Shown here: one piece after another, positions 62,000 to 64,000 of the stretch
How the letters are laid out: the number at the start of each line of letters is the position of its first letter
Numbering within the stretch: the first letter of the stretch is position 1
Source: Auanema rhodensis
Lineage: Eukaryota > Nematoda > Chromadorea > Rhabditida > Rhabditidae
DNA: 64,000 nucleotides
Reading direction: 5' to 3'
Assembly: GCA_964057225.1 (NCBI GenBank)
Contig: OZ059894.1
Span: 21,358,476 to 21,422,475, forward strand
Translations under genes and position numbers: made by a program
The notes under the pieces: generated by a model
Seen by the model: the letters and a program-made list of their open reading frames with translations, nothing else
Told to the model about the DNA's origin: nothing
Databases searched by the model: none

Positions 62000-64000
62000 A
62001 AGGCAAAGACGATGGACAATGTTATTCAACGAAAAAATTAATTCTTCAGGGTGAAAATCGAGGATATAAGTGTGAACTTATATCAGTTGATATCTCGGTG
62101 CATTTTTAAGCTAGCGCAAATCTGATAACACAGATCGACGCAGCTTAAAAATCCGCATCGAATGCACTATACTACATCAAGAAACGCTTGATACAAAAAT
62201 TAGTTATGATCGTTTGAAAAATGATGCATTAGTGTATGTTGAGTTTCCATGTACACTCAACATTGCTTCCAAAAACATTTTGACAAAAATTTTTTCGAAA
62301 AATTTCAAAATAATTTAGCAAAAAGTAGATGTTTTTAGATTCCATTTTTCAAGGCAAAGACGATAGACAATGTTATTCAACGAAAAAATTAATTCTTCAG
62401 GGTGAAAATCGAGGATATAAGTGTGAACTTATATCAGTTGATATCTCGGTGCATTTTTAAGCTAGCGCAAATCTGATAACACAGATCGACGCAGCTTAAA
62501 AATCCGCATCGAATGCACTATACTACATCAAGAAACGCTTGATACAAAAATTAGTTATGATCGTTTGAAAAATGATGCATTAGTGTATGTTGAGTTTCCA
62601 TGTACACTCAACATTGCTTCCAAAAACATTTTGACAAAAATTTTTTCGAAAAATTTCAAAATAATTTAGCAAAAAGTAGATGTTTTTAGATTCCTTTTTT
62701 TAAGGCAAAGACGATGGACAATGTTATTCAACGAAAAAATTAATTCTTCAGGGTGAAAATCGAGGATATAAGTGTGAACTTATATCAGTTGATATCTCGG
62801 TGCATTTTTAAGCTAGCGCAAGTCTGATAACACAGATCGACGCAGCTTAAAAATCCGCATCGAATGCCTTATACTACATTGAGAAACGCTTAATACAAAA
62901 ATTAGTTATGATCGTTTGAAAAATGATGCATTAGTGTATGTTGAGTTTCCATGTACACTCAACATTGCTTCCAAAAACATTTTGACAAAAATTTTTTCGA
63001 AAAATTTCAAAATAATTTAGCAAAAAGTAGATGTTTTTAGATTCCTGTTTTTAAGGCAAAGACGATGGACAATGTTATTCAACGAAAAAATTAATTCTTC
63101 AGGGTGAAAATCGAGGATATAAGTGTGAACTTATATCAGTTGATATCTCGGTGCATTTTTAAGCTAGCGCAAATCTGATAACACAGATCGACGCAGCTTA
63201 AAAATCCGCATTGAATGCACTATACTACATTGAGAAACGTTTGATACAAAAATTAGTTATGATCGTTTGAAAAATGATGCATTAGTGTATGTTGAGTTTC
63301 CATGTACACTCAACATTGCTTCCAAAAACATTTTGACAAAAATTTTTTCGAAAAATTTCAAAATAATTTAGCAAAAAGTAGATGTTTTTAGATTCCTTTT
63401 TTCAAGGCAAAGACGATGGACAATGTTATTCAACAAAAAAATTAATTCTTCAGGGTGAAAATCGAGGATATAAGTGTGAACTTACATCAGTTGATATCTC
63501 GGTGCATTTTTAAGCTAGCGTAAATCTGATAACACAGATCGACGCAGCTTAAAAATCCGCATTGAATGCACTATACTACATTGAGAAACGTTTGATACAA
63601 AAATTAGTTATGATCGTTTGAAAAATGATGCATTAGTGTATGTTGAGTTTCCATGTACACTCAACATTGCTTCCAAAAACATTTTGACAAAAATTTTTTC
63701 GAAAAATTTCAAAATAATTTAGCAAAAAGTAGATGTTTTTAGATTCCATTTTTCAAGGCAAAGACGATAGACAATGTTATTCAACGAAAAAATTAATTCT
63801 TCAGGGTGAAAATCGAGGATATAAGTGTGAACTTATATCAGTTGATATCTCGGTGCATTTTTAAGCTAGCGCAAATCTGATAACACAGATCGATGCAGCT
63901 TAAAAATCCGCATCGAATGCACTATACTACATCAAGAAACGCTTGATACAAAAATTAGTTATGATCGTTTGAAAAATGATGCATTAGTGTATGTTGAGTT
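62000..64000. repeat. Ten-monomer HOR, copy 2 (cut by the window end)
   Basis: The monomers at 62000, 62351, 62702, 63053 and 63404 match those at 58489-60243. The next (63755) does not continue the match: it lacks GCGTAAAT and has GATCGATGCAGC, as in the monomer at 61649. Confidence 0.83.
63755..64000. repeat. Partial monomer at the right edge (246 bp)
   Basis: The final copy begins AAGGCAAAGACGATAGAC and is cut by the window end inside the GTTGAGTT hairpin. It carries the GATCGATGCAGC and CATCAAG variants. The array continues to the right. Confidence 0.95.

Larger units (their letters stand above)
1..64000. repeat. Satellite DNA array, 351-bp monomer, head to tail
   Basis: The motif AAGGCAAAG and its variants recur every 351 bp from the first line to the last, always in the same orientation, for 182 complete monomers plus partial copies at both ends. 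The total length equals 182 x 351 minus 133 bp. Five 25-bp deletions, nine single-base deletions and one single-base insertion seen by eye account for all of it, so no mobile element, gene or unique spacer interrupts the array. One monomer counts to about 32% G+C. NheI (GCTAGC), EcoRV (GATATC) and TTCGAA sites occur in most copies. Satellites of this kind form constitutive heterochromatin near centromeres in eukaryotes; the location here is inferred. The family is not one I recognise by name. Confidence 0.98.
35325..64000. repeat. Subfamily zones 3 and 4: no ACTTGTATC; CATCAAG, CCTG and GCCTT types
   Basis: To the right of about 35325 all H1 arms read ACTTATATC or CTTACATC. CGAAAAAAATAATTC and GATAGACAACG also vanish. 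New variants appear: CATCAAG, GTGTAAAC, CCTGTTTTTAAGG, CCTTTTTTTAAGG, GAATGCCTT, CATTGAATGC and ACGTTTGATAC. Within this stretch 35325-46205 and 46206-64000 differ in their HOR composition. Confidence 0.8.

Noticed and set aside
1-64000. CRISPR array
   Set aside because: The repeats are 351 bp and contiguous, with no unique spacers of uniform length and no cas genes.

Overview
The whole 64 kb window is one uninterrupted satellite DNA array. It is built head to tail from a 351-bp, AT-rich monomer (about 32% G+C by hand count of one unit), with every copy in the same orientation. I find no supportable protein-coding gene, tRNA, rRNA, transposon insertion, CRISPR array or unique spacer. Counting monomers from the motif AAGGCAAAG, there are 182 complete copies from position 6 to 63754, a 5-bp tail before them and a 246-bp partial after them. 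The length balances exactly: 182 x 351 minus five 25-bp deletions and a net eight single-base deletions. No foreign insertion can therefore be hidden in the window.

The sequence points to a eukaryote with long, homogeneous constitutive heterochromatin of pericentromeric or centromeric type. CpG is not depleted (12 per monomer, about 8.8 expected from its base composition). This fits a genome with little or no CpG methylation, such as many insects and other invertebrates, better than a vertebrate or a plant. The species cannot be named from this sequence.

Layout. Positions 1-13214 hold a mixed subfamily zone with variants GCGCGATTCT, GGGGATATAAATG and the only five short (326-bp) monomers, shuffled by 4-, 6-, 8-, 15- and 17-monomer duplications. 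Positions 13215-35324 hold a second zone marked by ACTTGTATC, GACGATAGACAACG and CGAAAAAAATAATTC, organised as 5-mer, 6-mer, 13-mer, 3-mer and again 6-mer higher-order repeats (HORs). The ACTTGTATC variant disappears at about 35325. Positions 35325-46205 carry a 9-mer HOR overlapped by an 8-mer HOR. Positions 46206-64000 carry an 8-mer, a 5-mer and a mosaic 10-mer HOR, with the markers CATCAAG, GAATGCCTT, CATTGAATGC and CCTGTTTTTAAGG.

Each monomer has two halves. The first (about 69-269 in the first copy) contains four inverted repeats able to form hairpins, the largest a composite 67-nt stem-loop. The second half is a series of A and T tracts. Some subfamily substitutions fall at paired positions and preserve or improve pairing. 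The array therefore records two things: nested unequal exchange or amplification at many scales, and possible constraint on a structured element inside the monomer.
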